Below, piece after piece: positions 1 through 10,342 of a stretch of DNA of 64,000 nt. The DNA comes from Tausonia pullulans (lineage: Eukaryota > Basidiomycota > Tremellomycetes > Cystofilobasidiales > Mrakiaceae), in assembly GCA_951802195.1 (NCBI GenBank), contig OX637627.1, forward strand, positions 992,001 to 1,056,000, in the 5' to 3' direction. Each line of letters begins with the position of its first letter. The stretch's first letter is position 1. A program made the position numbers and the translations under genes. A model generated the notes under the pieces. It worked only from the letters and a program-made list of their open reading frames with translations. It ran no database searches and had not been told where the DNA came from.

Positions 1-935
1 AGTGACTGGTCCGACACTGATGTGGTGGGTCCGACTTGAAGGCTGAAATCCGAGACCGATGGCCCCGCGATGTTCGCCTCGTCCCTCCCTTTGTTTCCCT
101 TGTTCCCCTTCCTTGGCTTCTTTCCCTTCCCAAACCCTTTGGGTTTTCCGACGAGTTCCCAACACTCGGTCTTGAAGTGTCCAACCTTTCCACAATGATG
201 GCACGTGGCCTTCTTCCTATCGATCAGCAACGCCGAGTCGTTCGACGTGATTGAGGTGGAGGGTTTGAGTGACTCGTGGGTCCGGACGTAGACCAGGAGG
301 GATGTTGCGACGGTGGTGGGGGAGAGTTGTTCCTTGGTGTCTTGAGCTCGGAGGGTTTGATGTTGGATGAATGACTCAAAAGAGGCGGGGAGCCCGCTGA
401 GGAAGAACAGCGAGCTCATACGATCCGGGATGGAGAGGCTGAGGGCCGTCATGTCATCGACGATCCGTTGGAATTCATCGATGTACTCTTGAACGGACCC
501 TCCCTCCTCCATCCTCAGATCCCTCATCCTCCTGATGGCCATTACTTCTCCTGCACCTCCTTCCACCTTGTGAGTCTTCCTCAGAAGATCCCACGCCTCC
601 TTTGCGTGCGAGCAGTTCCGTATCCTCGGTAACTCACGGTCGCTGACTGCCATCTGGATTCTGTGGAGCGCGAACTCGTCTTTGCGGTCCCACTCCTTGA
701 TCTCTGCGGCGTTGGTAGGTGTGGTGGTTGTCTCTTGTGTGTCCTTGTCTGTGACTCTTTGGACTGGAACGGGAGTGGGCCTGGTTTTCGTACCTAGGAC
801 AACGGGCTTGCAGTCCGCCTCTCCAAAAGCTATAAGCATTCTTACAGCCCAGGTCTCGTAGTTTGTACCATCGAGAGCAGCGAGCTTGAAGAGCTTATGA
901 TCGAGCTTCTTGGAGTAGGCTTCTGTTAAGGACAT
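1..935 (-). mobile_element. Ty1/copia-type LTR retrotransposon, gag part (runs off left edge)
   Basis: Minus-strand reading from an ATG at 935 gives a gag-like protein typical of Ty1/copia elements. The N-terminal block has the KLFKLAALDGTNYETWA pattern, followed by the helical gag_pre/UBN2-like region (EAWDLL, MRDLRM, YIDEFQRIVDDM). A CX2CX4HX4C zinc knuckle (CHHCGKVGHFKTEC) lies near 185-235, then a Lys/Gly-rich stretch. The part inside the window reads open; protease, integrase and reverse transcriptase would lie left of position 1. It is treated as a fossil or resident element, not a host gene. Whether the whole copy is intact cannot be judged from here. Confidence 0.85.
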
Positions 936-939
936 GGTC

Positions 940-1073
940 GCTATTGGTGCTGATAACGTGTTGAAGGTCTATGTTCGCCCTGGGGTCCAATGTGGTTGCA
1001 AGCTTATTTCATATACCCACTCGACTCTACCCGCTCATATAAGGTTAACCTAGTGGCGTAAAAAGTACTACAA
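940..1073 (-). repeat. Possible primer-binding site and short LTR of the copia element
   Basis: Just upstream of gag (minus strand) is ACACGTTATCAGCACC, about 945-960, which resembles the initiator-Met tRNA primer site of copia elements. A stretch that would begin TGTAG and end CTTCA (962-1073) abuts it and holds a TATATGA box. That would make a very short LTR of about 112 bp. The outer end is only a guess, because no second LTR is visible and the LINE begins about 35 bp further on. Confidence 0.4.
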
Positions 1074-1108
1074 AGGGAGGACAAGGGATGAAAACTACTA
1101 GATTATAG

Positions 1109-1306
1109 GTCTCCGTGAATCGCTCCTTCCAACATCCACCTCCCCTGTCACCATCGTCCCCCCCACCCCCATCCCCATCCCCGCCATCTTCGCTCCCCCT
1201 GAACCCACCCTCCACTCCTTCTCTCATCCCCTCCACGCCGTCCTCCCAGGCATCCATCGAGCGCACCCTCGTGACCTTGGCTGAAGCCGAGGACATGGAA
1301 GAATAA
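1109..1306 (+). CDS. LINE ORF1, C-terminal remnant
   Basis: About 65 codons, open from 1109 to a TAA at 1304-1306, with no ATG of its own. The sequence is rich in Pro and Ser and ends in an acidic tail (TLAEAEDMEE). The stop overlaps the ORF2 start as TAATG (1304-1308), a layout known from some LINEs, such as SART1 of silkworm, where ORF2 is made by termination and re-initiation. The gag-like or zinc-knuckle part of ORF1 would lie upstream and is missing from this copy. The calling evidence is position and overlap, since no ORF1 domain remains. Confidence 0.6.
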   Translation, partial: VSVNRSFQHPPPLSPSSPPPPSPSPPSSLPLNPPSTPSLIPSTPSSQASIERTLVTLAEAEDMEE

Positions 1307-4300
1307 TGGTGTACAACGATGTACAGATCGTCGCGGCGAACATCCAGAGGGTGTTCACGCGAGATCGCGCCCGCAGTCTCCTCCTCTCCCTCTATTCACG
1401 ATCCAAGGCTGACATATACCTTCTCTCAGAAGTGGCATGCACAACACCAGATCAGGTAGCGACCTGGACAGCCGAGTGTGAAGATATGGGCTTCGGCTCG
1501 ATCTTTACGGTCGGCTGCCAGACTGCCATCCTCTGGCGGCAGGCCTCTCGATTCCTCCCTCCCAATACCCCTCCGACTAGGATCAGATCCATCTCCCGCT
1601 CCTCTCCCATCTTACGAACCAACCTGACGGATGCCGTGTTCGTCATCGCCGGTGAAGCCGTCAGGATGGCTGCAGTCTACGTCCCCTGCCGAGACAGCCA
1701 AACGAACGGCCGCTCGACAAAGGAGTTCCTCTCTACTCTATCTCGCAAGATACCTGCCCACTCTGACATCCCTCTCCTCCTGGGCGGGGACTGGAACTGT
1801 GTGGAGGACAGCTACCTCGACGGGATGAGCCAATTTACCCAGAACGCGGGAAAGGAGGAAATGTGCCGGCTGGTCCGGGACTTTGCCCTCTCCGACCCAT
1901 ACCGATCCTTATACCCGCTCCAGCGCGAGTACACTAACTATACTGGCATCACGCGAGCAGATCGCCGCATCGATCGCTTCTACCTGTCCCCTCTACTCGC
2001 TAGCCGAGCCGTGCGACAGCGCTTCCTGCCACGCCCGACCGGCCATCTCTACTCTAGCCACAAGCCGATCGCACTCAGCCTCACCTTCCCCGGTGCAATA
2101 GAGCACGGTCCCGGATCGTACAAGATCGGAACACACCTTCTGAAGATTACCGGTTTTGTTGAGTACTTCCTCTACCACGTTCCCAAGTGGTACCAAGATG
2201 CGCTCACCGAGATCAGGGACCCCTTCGAGGCCTGGGACGAGACCAAGCTTCAGATAGCGGATCACGCGTCTGACATCTCAAGACACCTCGCCCGAATGAG
2301 CAGAGTGTCAGGCGGGGATCCACACAGGTCGATCCTCCATGGCCACGCTCTTCGAGCCCACCTCGAACCAGCCAACACAAGCGAGTATGCCGTCAAGCAG
2401 CGACTCAAGATCGTCCGCCAGGCCGACACTATCGCAGCCCTGCGGCCACTCAACAACCCAGCGGCCGCAGCCATCGCAAACAACGAGAACATTCTAGCTA
2501 CAGCACACGCCTTCTACACAACTCTCTATGAGACCAAGACGACGCCAGCTGCCGAGCACGCCAACGTCCTCCGATATGTCACCAACACACTCGACAACGC
2601 CCAGAGTCGGACCCTCGAGAAACCCTTCGAACTGGACGAGCTCAGACGGGCTACGTTCCGATCGAACCGTAACAAGACACCAGGAAGCGACGGGATCCCC
2701 GTCGAATTCTACCAGGCCACTTGGGCTGCCGTCGGCCCGATCCTCCTCAGTCTGCTGAACCTCGTCCCGGAGACAGGCCTCCGATCCGCCTCACAGCGCG
2801 AGGCCTATATCCATCTCATCTTCAAGAAGAAGGGAGATCGCGATCAGATTGCCAACTATCGTCCGATCTCGCTCATCAACGTTGACGCTCGCATCTTCTC
2901 CCTTGCCATCAACAGCCGCCTGCTCACCGTCGTCGACACCCTCATCGACGGGGACCAGACAGGCTTCCTCCCTGGCCGCGACTCGGGTCGCAATATCTCC
3001 TCTCTCCAGCTCGCCATTGACGACGAAGACCTTTTACCTGGCGTCCTCGCCCAGGTCGACTTTGAGAAGGCATACGACAGAGTATCGCACGACTTTGTTG
3101 GCCCCTGCCTCCGCCACATGGGGTTCGGTCCGCGCGCCGCCGCGTGGATCATCTCAACGATGACCTCCCAGACTGCTCGGCTCATGATCAACGGATGGAT
3201 GGGTCAAGCCATCGACATCCGGTCTGGTGTCCGACAGGGCGATCCCGCGGCACCGACGATCTTCGCCCTCCTTCTGGAGCCGCTGGCATGTATGCTCCGC
3301 CATCGCCTCCCACCAGCCAATCCGTCCCCTCTACACGAGCGGAAGGTCCTTCTCTTTGCAGACGATCTAAGTATCCGGTGTCGGACCTGGTCGGAGGTCG
3401 ATGAGGCGACGGTCTGCCTCCGAGAGTACGAGAAAGCCGCAGCAAGCAAGCTGAACTACCAGAAATCACTCCTCTATCCGCTAGGGTCATGCCGGACGGA
3501 TGCGCCTACGAGGTACCACGAATGGCGCGTCCAAACGCTTTCATTCGACTTCCTCGGCGTTCCATGCGGTCGCACGGTCAACGTGCCTGCTTGCTGGCGA
3601 GATGTCATCGGCAAACTGAAGGCTCGACTCGCGCGCATCCCGCTGCACGACCTCCCTCTCCTTGCGCGATGCAACGTCATCAACCAGTACATCTACTCGA
3701 AGATCATCTACCTGGACCGCTTCCTGCCGTGCCCAGACGATATCCTGGAAGACCTCGAGGCAACGGCCTACAAGTCCCTCTACCGATCGAAACACCACGA
3801 CGTCAGCAGGGAGCGTCTGGAAACCCCTCGAGACCTCGGCGGCTTCGGCTTCACGCCACTCCGATTCCGGCTCATCAAAGCGCGCGCCCAGTGGGCGGGC
3901 GATGTGCTCTTCAGACCGGAGCTTCCCGCATCGATCCGTATACGCAAGCGGATCATCCATACCATGAGCCTTGACCCAGGGGCTTATAGAATGCTGACTC
4001 GCACCATCTTCAGGGATGGAGAGTTCATCAGAGGACCTCGGCCCGCCAATTTCAGCTGGCTAGGCGTATTCCTTTCCCCAGTGGAAGGTCAATGGTTCTT
4101 CCCAGCCGTCTGGTGGAATGCCATCACAAAGCTCCAAGGAGCTCTCCCTGCACGATGGCAGGCTTACCTCCGGGCATGGTTCGAAGAAGTCAGCTTTGAC
4201 ATGAGCTACTGGAATCAAAACCGCTGGAGGAACACTGTCCACTGGATGTCTATGTTTGGTACAGATAGCCAGTTGCGGCTGGGTCTCCACCCTATCCACA

Positions 4301-4980
4301 CAAACCTTGGCCGGCTGAACGTTCCTCGTGCGCCCCACGGCGCACACAGTCGTACTCTAGCCAACCGCGGCCTCATCATCCCAAAGGGGTGGCGAGACCA
4401 CTTTCCGGCGCTTACCAAGATCGATTGGAAGCGTCAGTGGTGCTTGCTCAAGGCCGTGTCCCGAGCGTCGCCCGAAGACGTCGACTTGGCCCATCGCTTC
4501 TCGCTGTACAGTCTCCACCCAGGGAAGCATACTGCTGCGCCATTCCTCGCCGACGGAACCGCTACGCCGCACAACAGGTCCAAGCGATGTGCGCTGTGTC
4601 TGACGGCCCCCGTCGAGTCCTTCTTCCACCTTTTCGACGAGCCGTGTCCCGTCGTTCGCGCTATCTGGTCGGCTGCGGCAGCGCGTGCCTCTCCTTCACT
4701 CCCCTCCCATCCCCCCTCCCTCCAGACGCTTGTCTGCCCGACACCGTCGCCGCCGAGGGGGGTCTTCCTCTTCCACTGCATCTTTGTAGCCCGGACATGG
4801 CGATTCGTCCGGAGGCGGAGATACAGCAAGATCGCAGCCCTCGACCCTGTCACGGACGAGGAGATCCGCAAGATCGCGTCTACGATCCGGCAGACACACT
4901 GGCAGTCGAGCATGAGGTGGATGGCTGGCAGTGGCCAGATGGCTGGTACTGCTGTCGGTGCCGCCATCGATCCCGGGTGA
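1306..4980 (+). CDS. LINE ORF2: APE-type endonuclease and reverse transcriptase
   Basis: 1224 residues without interruption. Residues 1-260 form an exonuclease-endonuclease-phosphatase domain, with GGDWN near 160, RIDRFYLSP near 220 and SSHKPIALSL near 250. The reverse transcriptase covers roughly 450-760: KTPGSDGIPVEFY, NYRPISLINVDARI, QTGFLPGRD, QVDFEKAYDRVSHDF, GVRQGDPAAPTIFALLL, the catalytic LFADDLSI near 683, and FDFLGVPCG. A C-terminal CX2CX9HX5C finger (CALCLTAPVESFFHLFDEPC, near 1094) resembles the zf-RVT module of LINEs. The enzyme nicks DNA and copies its own RNA at the nick. Translation probably depends on re-initiation after ORF1 (TAATG). All key motifs are present, so it could be active, though this copy lacks most of ORF1. 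Confidence 0.95.
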   Translation: MVYNDVQIVAANIQRVFTRDRARSLLLSLYSRSKADIYLLSEVACTTPDQVATWTAECEDMGFGSIFTVGCQTAILWRQASRFLPPNTPPTRIRSISRSSPILRTNLTDAVFVIAGEAVRMAAVYVPCRDSQTNGRSTKEFLSTLSRKIPAHSDIPLLLGGDWNCVEDSYLDGMSQFTQNAGKEEMCRLVRDFALSDPYRSLYPLQREYTNYTGITRADRRIDRFYLSPLLASRAVRQRFLPRPTGHLYSSHKPIALSLTFPGAIEHGPGSYKIGTHLLKITGFVEYFLYHVPKWYQDALTEIRDPFEAWDETKLQIADHASDISRHLARMSRVSGGDPHRSILHGHALRAHLEPANTSEYAVKQRLKIVRQADTIAALRPLNNPAAAAIANNENILATAHAFYTTLYETKTTPAAEHANVLRYVTNTLDNAQSRTLEKPFELDELRRATFRSNRNKTPGSDGIPVEFYQATWAAVGPILLSLLNLVPETGLRSASQREAYIHLIFKKKGDRDQIANYRPISLINVDARIFSLAINSRLLTVVDTLIDGDQTGFLPGRDSGRNISSLQLAIDDEDLLPGVLAQVDFEKAYDRVSHDFVGPCLRHMGFGPRAAAWIISTMTSQTARLMINGWMGQAIDIRSGVRQGDPAAPTIFALLLEPLACMLRHRLPPANPSPLHERKVLLFADDLSIRCRTWSEVDEATVCLREYEKAAASKLNYQKSLLYPLGSCRTDAPTRYHEWRVQTLSFDFLGVPCGRTVNVPACWRDVIGKLKARLARIPLHDLPLLARCNVINQYIYSKIIYLDRFLPCPDDILEDLEATAYKSLYRSKHHDVSRERLETPRDLGGFGFTPLRFRLIKARAQWAGDVLFRPELPASIRIRKRIIHTMSLDPGAYRMLTRTIFRDGEFIRGPRPANFSWLGVFLSPVEGQWFFPAVWWNAITKLQGALPARWQAYLRAWFEEVSFDMSYWNQNRWRNTVHWMSMFGTDSQLRLGLHPIHTNLGRLNVPRAPHGAHSRTLANRGLIIPKGWRDHFPALTKIDWKRQWCLLKAVSRASPEDVDLAHRFSLYSLHPGKHTAAPFLADGTATPHNRSKRCALCLTAPVESFFHLFDEPCPVVRAIWSAAAARASPSLPSHPPSLQTLVCPTPSPPRGVFLFHCIFVARTWRFVRRRRYSKIAALDPVTDEEIRKIASTIRQTHWQSSMRWMAGSGQMAGTAVGAAIDPG

Positions 4981-5213
4981 AAAGCAGGTCAGGGGTGGGG
5001 AAGTATGGCTGGTGTTACATCGCCAATGCTTGGTGTATCTGGTCATCTTAATATCTTACCTTTTCTAATGGGCCTATGTCCATAACCCATCTTTTGCTTT
5101 CCTTCCACCCCTACTTTCATTTTCGCTCTCTCTCTATCTAGCTAAGAATCACCATCTCTCATAGGGTTACCTCGTTCTCTACGTATAACTCATGACTTAA
5201 ATACAAAAAAAAA
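4981..5213 (+). other. LINE 3' untranslated region and A tail
   Basis: 233 bp between the ORF2 stop and the end of the element. It is pyrimidine-rich in the middle, then ends in TTAAATAC followed by nine A residues (5205-5213). The A run marks the likely 3' junction; non-element sequence starts at about 5214. Confidence 0.6.
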
Positions 5214-6538
5214 GATGGACCTCACCTTGACTCGACTTAGGCAACTTAGGCAGTCCCCATCCTCTCAACTCGGTCGGCTTCCACTATCCATGGAGAAGCT
5301 CACGACCTTAGCGCACTCCGAGCGTCTAGAGAAAGTGTTTCCCGATACACTTCGGGAGCTCCTCTTCCGGGTTTGGTGCCTACTTCGCCGTTGCTCCCTC
5401 AAACTTCTACCTCGACGTTCACATGGGATGCGCTGCAATAGTGATCAACCTTATGCTAAGGGTCCCAGGCGAGTCGATTCCACCCGACCTCCAAGTTCGG
5501 CCAGTCAAACTCCGAGCGGGATCTCGAAGCAGACTCTCGTCCGAGCGTCCTCGTCTAGATTGAGGATCCCATTCAGAGCTGCTCGAGCGAGGAAGCAGGG
5601 TCCGGGCCAGATCTAGGAGGGCGTGCTTGAGGACTTGATGGAGACCTTCCCCGAGGGCGGGCTGTGGAGTAAGCGATGCCCATCCGAGTCGCATTCGTGG
5701 AGATAAGATTGCGCACCCTTCTTGATGACTTTTCGTGGGCGGCCGAGCTCGTCCGCTGACGAGCCTCGTCGTACTGCCCGCTTCTCCCTCTCGTAGTCGC
5801 CCTCTTTTTTGTATTGTTCAACCGAAGAAAGAGAAGTGGGGATCGAAGTGGACAATCGTCGGCATGCTTGCTTACTTTTCAGTGACTGGGACATCGAGTG
5901 TCGCCGTCTGCACTAGCTCTAATCGTCTGTCCATACAGTACGTCTCGAATATTGATTCTCTTTCTCGGCGATTACGACTGCTGACTGACTTGCTCTGACT
6001 CTTTCGTCTTTGTCTCATAGCTCTCATCCGCTTTCTGCTATCGCGCGCCGGCCGAAGAGGAAGGGGGGGGAACGGTCTTTATTTCTTCCTTGCCTATGAA
6101 TCATGCCACCCTCGTTCCGGAACCCAGCTCGAGTTCAAACGAGACAGTAAACTGCTACATCGGAGCACTCGCTCGACACTTCCACCAGATGAGCGAGCCA
6201 CGTTGCGGCCGCAGTTCCTCACCCTTGGTTGGTAGCGAAGCCGCGTAAGCGCGGTCGCTCGTTCAAGAGCGCGGCGAGGATCGAGACTGCAGTCTGAATC
6301 GCCTCACGTGGTCTTCCTTCGACGACCACCTCATCACCATCTCAGCCACTCACTTCCTCATTGCTGCTGCACCCCCCCATCATCCCCCCGCTCCTCGTCC
6401 ACTCGCTACCTGGGTCCACCCAAGCCTACCCCGAGCGCCCGGTCCAGAGCCCGGCCCTCCTTCGTTGCCAGCACCTCGTTCACCCTCCCACACAACCCTC
6501 GCTTACCCACCAAAACCCGCCGCCCTCACCATCCGACC
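5214..6538. other. Intergenic, no gene recognised
   Basis: This stretch holds only short open frames on both strands (for example 5215-5616 + and 5419-5694 -) with no family resemblance I can name. It may contain decayed transposon sequence next to the LINE. The last part, about 6300-6538, is C/T-rich and is the likely promoter and leader of the NBR1-like gene. Confidence 0.5.
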
Positions 6539-9500
6539 ATGCCGTTCCACCTCAAGGTCACCTACGACGGAGTCACTCGCAAGGTCCCCGTCGTCAACAA
6601 GCCCATCCCGTCATTCGATGAGCTCCTCAATCAGGTGCGTGGTCCTTTCCACCACTCGTTCGTCCTCTCTCCGGCGACGACCGAAAGCTGACCTCGTGTG
6701 GCTCCCGCATTCCTCCTCTCTTCACTCTTCCACCTTCCACCTCAGGTCCGCGCCCTCTATGGCGTCGAAGACGATGTCTCTCTCGTCCTCGAGAAGATAT
6801 TGTACTCGCCCGACGGCCATGGCCAGATTATGCTCGCAAGACGCGCCTTCAACGAGGTCCACTGGCACACTGCCCTCGCTGCCCAAGGCCTCGCCGGGCG
6901 GATTCTCGACCGGACCGCTAAGGGCTACATCAAGCTCGCTGTCGTCCTCTCGCCTTTGACGGTGGGTCTTTAGCATGTTTCTCTCAGTATTCATCTTAGA
7001 CTGATCTGTCCCCATCCATCCATCATCCAGCCCTGGCAGATGAGGCGGAGGCCGTTCGAGAACATCAAGCGCACCGCTTCCACGTCCAGCGACGCCGTCG
7101 CGCGGGTCGCCACCGCCACCACCGTTGCCGCTCCCTCCTCCTTTGCTACTTCCGATCCTGCTCAAGGCTGCCTCAAACAAATGCTGCGAGAGTCCCAAAC
7201 GACTCTCGAGACTCTCCGTCGCCTCTCGCCTCCGTCTGCCACCCCTTCGCTGCCCAAGGCTCACGCCCACTCAGCCTCCGCCTCGTGCTGCACCTCTGGA
7301 CCTGCCCCACCGCCGTTCGGCGTCCACGATCTCAAGGACGCGCTCTTGGCGACATCAGAGGAACTCAAGCATTTTATGACCACTTTTCTCACCAACTACG
7401 CCCAGTCGACCGCTGAGGGTGTTCCTGCGCGCGACGCCGCCGCCGTTTTCACCCCTCCTGCCGCCACCGCTGCGTCCTCGTCCGAGGGGAAGGAGACTGA
7501 TGTTTGGTTGGCCGAGAATGGCGTCCGGCTCGAGGTCTGGTGCGACGGATGCAGCCAGCGGATCGGCGGTCTTCGTTTCAAGTGTCTTCAGTGTCCGAAC
7601 TACGACCTGGTCCGTCTTGTTCGCTCTCCCTGCGGCGTGTAGGTCCTCGCTGACTCCGTCATATCTAGTGCGCCTCCTGCCTACCGTCCCTGGTCAACTC
7701 GACCTCGGCCCACCCTCCCCAGCATGTATTCAAGACAGTTTACCACCCTCTGCTCGCCTCCCACCTCAATACCGCCCCCGCTCTCGCCCCTGTCCAGGCG
7801 TCGCCCGCCGCGCCAGCCACGAGGTCCACGCCCTTCTCAACCCGCCACAACGCGTCGTGCGACTTTTGCGACAATTTGATCGACGGTGAGAGGTGGAAAT
7901 GTCTCTCATGCCCCGACTTTGACTCGTGCCAGAGCTGCAGCTCGTGAGTCATTTCGCCCTTGCTTGTGACTCTCATCTTACAGTTATGTCTTCTTCAGCA
8001 TCATCGCCGACCAGCACCCAGGCCACTCATTCGTCAAGATCTCTGATCCGGCGGCCTACATGGACTTCTCGTCGTCAGCTCCCCGAGCGGTCCACAAAAA
8101 CATATTCTGTGACGCGTGTGAAAATCTCATCGTCGGCGTCCGCTACAGATGCGTTCACCCTTCGTGCGACGACTACGACCTATGCGAGACGTGCGAGGCT
8201 GCCCCGATCGCGAGGCACCCGGCCAGCCACCCGCTCCTCAAGATCAAGGTAAGTGGCTTGCTTGAGAGATTGAGAGGGAGCAGGGCTGAAGAGCGTCACC
8301 TGTACCCCCAAAAGAATCCCATGATCATCGATGCCCACACTTCTTTTGACGACGAGCCCGTCCGCGCCTTCCATCCCGTCCGCCCTTCGTGCGAGGGTGC
8401 GTCGACGCCGTCGACCCTGGCCAACGCTCCGACTCCTGCTCGCGCTTCCACGCCTGTTGCTGTGTGCGTATCTTTCATTCTGGACCGCATCTTCTTCTCG
8501 CTGATCTTGAGTCTTCGATCACCAGCAACGAGCCTCTCACCACCCCTGCCACCCCGCCGACAACCTCACTGTGGGAGGAGGACTATACCTTCGACCTCCT
8601 CACGTCGCAACCGGAGATGACGCAGACCTCGTCGACGCCTATCACGCGCCAGCCGTCCTTTGTCGAGGACCTTTTTGCCTCGGCCCCGGAGGTTCAAGAG
8701 CCTTCCGTCTCCGTCGTCGAGGACAACGAGGAGAAGTCGCCCGTGCACCACTCCGTCTTTGTCGAGGACGTTACTGTCGAGGACGGTCAGAACTTCCCGG
8801 CCGGGGCGCGTTTTGTCAAGGTCTGGAAGCTCAAGAAGTACGTCTCCCCGTTTTTGTCTCGCGCGAGCGATCCGTCTCTGATCATGGCTCCATCTCACTG
8901 CGGGGGTTCTAGCGCCGGCACTTCCTCCTTCCCCTGCTCGACCATGCTCGTCCACGAGTCTGGTGAGCCCGGCCACGAGGACTCCGCTGAGGTCGGCCCC
9001 GTCTGCGCCGGCGACACCTTCGAGGTCTCGGTTCCGTTCCGCGCTCCCGATGCTCCTGGACGATACCTCAGTTTTTGGCGGCTCAAGCCGACGCACGGCG
9101 AGCCGTTCGGAGACCGCGTCTGGACCGAGTGAGTGGCCCTGCTCACGACAAACGCCTGTGAATCTCTCGCTGACCTGACGTGGCATCACAGCTTCGTCGT
9201 CGTCGATCCCTCTTCCTCGGGGTCATCTTCCCTCTCGTCGTCGTCCATCGTCATGCCCGCCGCCGTGCACACCGGCTCGACCAACTCGGCTGCCAACTCG
9301 TTCCACTCCGCCAACACCCCTGCTACAGCGATTACGACCACCGATCCCTCCGGTGTTCAGCAGGCCCCTACGGTCTCGTCCGTCTCGACGCCCTCTTCCG
9401 TCTCCTCGCAAACTCATGACGGCGACGACGACGACGACGACGAAGACGAGGGCGTCTCGGACGTCGACAGCATTGCTGACAGCGATGCCTCCACGTGGAG

Positions 9501-9576
9501 CCGGATGGAGCGCGAGGAGGGCATCCGTGGTGGTGCTGAAGAGGACGATTTCGTCCTTATTCACGATGACGAATAA
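6539..9576 (+). CDS. NBR1: NBR1-type selective autophagy cargo receptor
   Basis: Nine exons by hand: 6539-6634, 6746-6961, 7031-7609, 7669-7943, 7999-8248, 8315-8463, 8526-8837, 8913-9128, 9192-9576; all phases agree and give 825 residues. An N-terminal PB1-like domain starts MPFHLKVTYDG and spans exons 1-2. Zinc-binding ZZ modules follow: WCDGC...FKCLQCPNYDLCASC, CDFCDNLIDGERWKCLSC and FCDACENLIVGVRYRC. An NBR1-type FW domain starts near FVEDVTVEDGQNFPAG and ends SFWRLKPTHG...RVWTDFVVVD. The tail is highly acidic and ends EEDDFVLIHDDE, a good LIR/AIM motif (F-x-x-I after acidic residues) for Atg8. I see no UBA domain, as in S. pombe Nbr1. The protein should link cargo to autophagosomes in the cytosol. 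Confidence 0.9.
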
Positions 9577-10342
9577 GGAGATCGCCCCATAGTCCATATC
9601 CTGTCTCTCTTCTCATCCCATACACAGGTCTCCTAGTTTTTGTTGATTTTTTTTTCCTCGTTCTCAATGAATGCCTTCTTTTTCTCCGTCTTTTTTTAAT
9701 TTATACCGCTAAAAGGGCGAAGCGACGTTTAGGTCAAGCGAGGCGAGCGCAGGCACCGCAGGGATGGGAGTAAGTACCGTTCTTGAGGCGTCAGCCATCG
9801 ATCGGGCCGAGAAGCGGCCTTCGAGAGAAGGGAGAAAGTGGTTTAAATCTGCAATCCGTCATCCATTGCCTTGTTCGCAAAAATAGTCTTTATTATTCAC
9901 TTCTTTTTGCAGTTTCCTCCTCTGAAGAGGTCTCAGCCCGGAAGCGCGATTCTTAAAGGAAAGGGAGGCGTTGCATGACTCGACCGCGGGAAGCGCTCGC
10001 TTGAGGCCCTCGGTTGCGGTCCAGCGGAGCCTCGTCATGCGCAGGAGGTCCTCCTCCCGCCGCTCGCCTCGCCTCGTCGTGGATTGAGGGTTTCTACATC
10101 CGTCAGCAGCCGCCCCGCATACGCAAGCGCGAACTTGCAAGCGAGAGGAAGCAGGAGTTAGGGGAACTGCCGAAGCGCGAGACAGAAAGTGAGGCGTCCC
10201 GTACGTCGTCTGCCCTTCAAAAGGACGGGATTCAGCGAACACTGCTCATTCCCCATCAATCCCCATCAATCCCCATCTACTCCTCTCACTCTCGCGCACC
10301 TTGCTTAACCAAACCTTCGACAACTCCACCGACTACCACGAT
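9577..10342. other. Intergenic, with short direct repeats before the next gene
   Basis: No gene recognised. The stretch after the NBR1 stop is T-rich (about 9640-9700) and probably carries its 3' end. At about 10250-10278 the unit CCCCATCAAT occurs as a short tandem repeat, just upstream of the first member of the small paralog family, probably in its promoter or leader. Confidence 0.5.

Larger units (their letters stand above)
1109..5213 (+). mobile_element. 5'-truncated LINE (non-LTR retrotransposon)
   Basis: The element consists of the last ~65 codons of ORF1, a complete ORF2 (endonuclease plus reverse transcriptase), a ~225-bp 3' untranslated region and a nine-base A tail at 5205-5213. 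The 5' end is inferred: the ORF1 frame is open only from 1109, just after an in-frame TAG at 1106-1108, which fits the usual LINE truncation by incomplete reverse transcription. I see no convincing target-site duplication. The APE-type endonuclease, FADD reverse transcriptase and C-terminal CCHC finger fit L1/Tx1-like or Tad1-like fungal LINEs; assigning a clade needs a tree. The uninterrupted ORF2 suggests a recent insertion. Confidence 0.85.

Noticed and set aside
4434-4967. Long minus-strand open frame (177 residues) within the LINE
   Set aside because: Overlaps the intact ORF2, has no recognisable motif and is explained by GC-rich codon use on the other strand.
5214-5616. 133-residue plus-strand open frame right after the LINE
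   Set aside because: No known motif, an immediately preceding A tail, and a composition like its non-coding surroundings; not supported as a gene.
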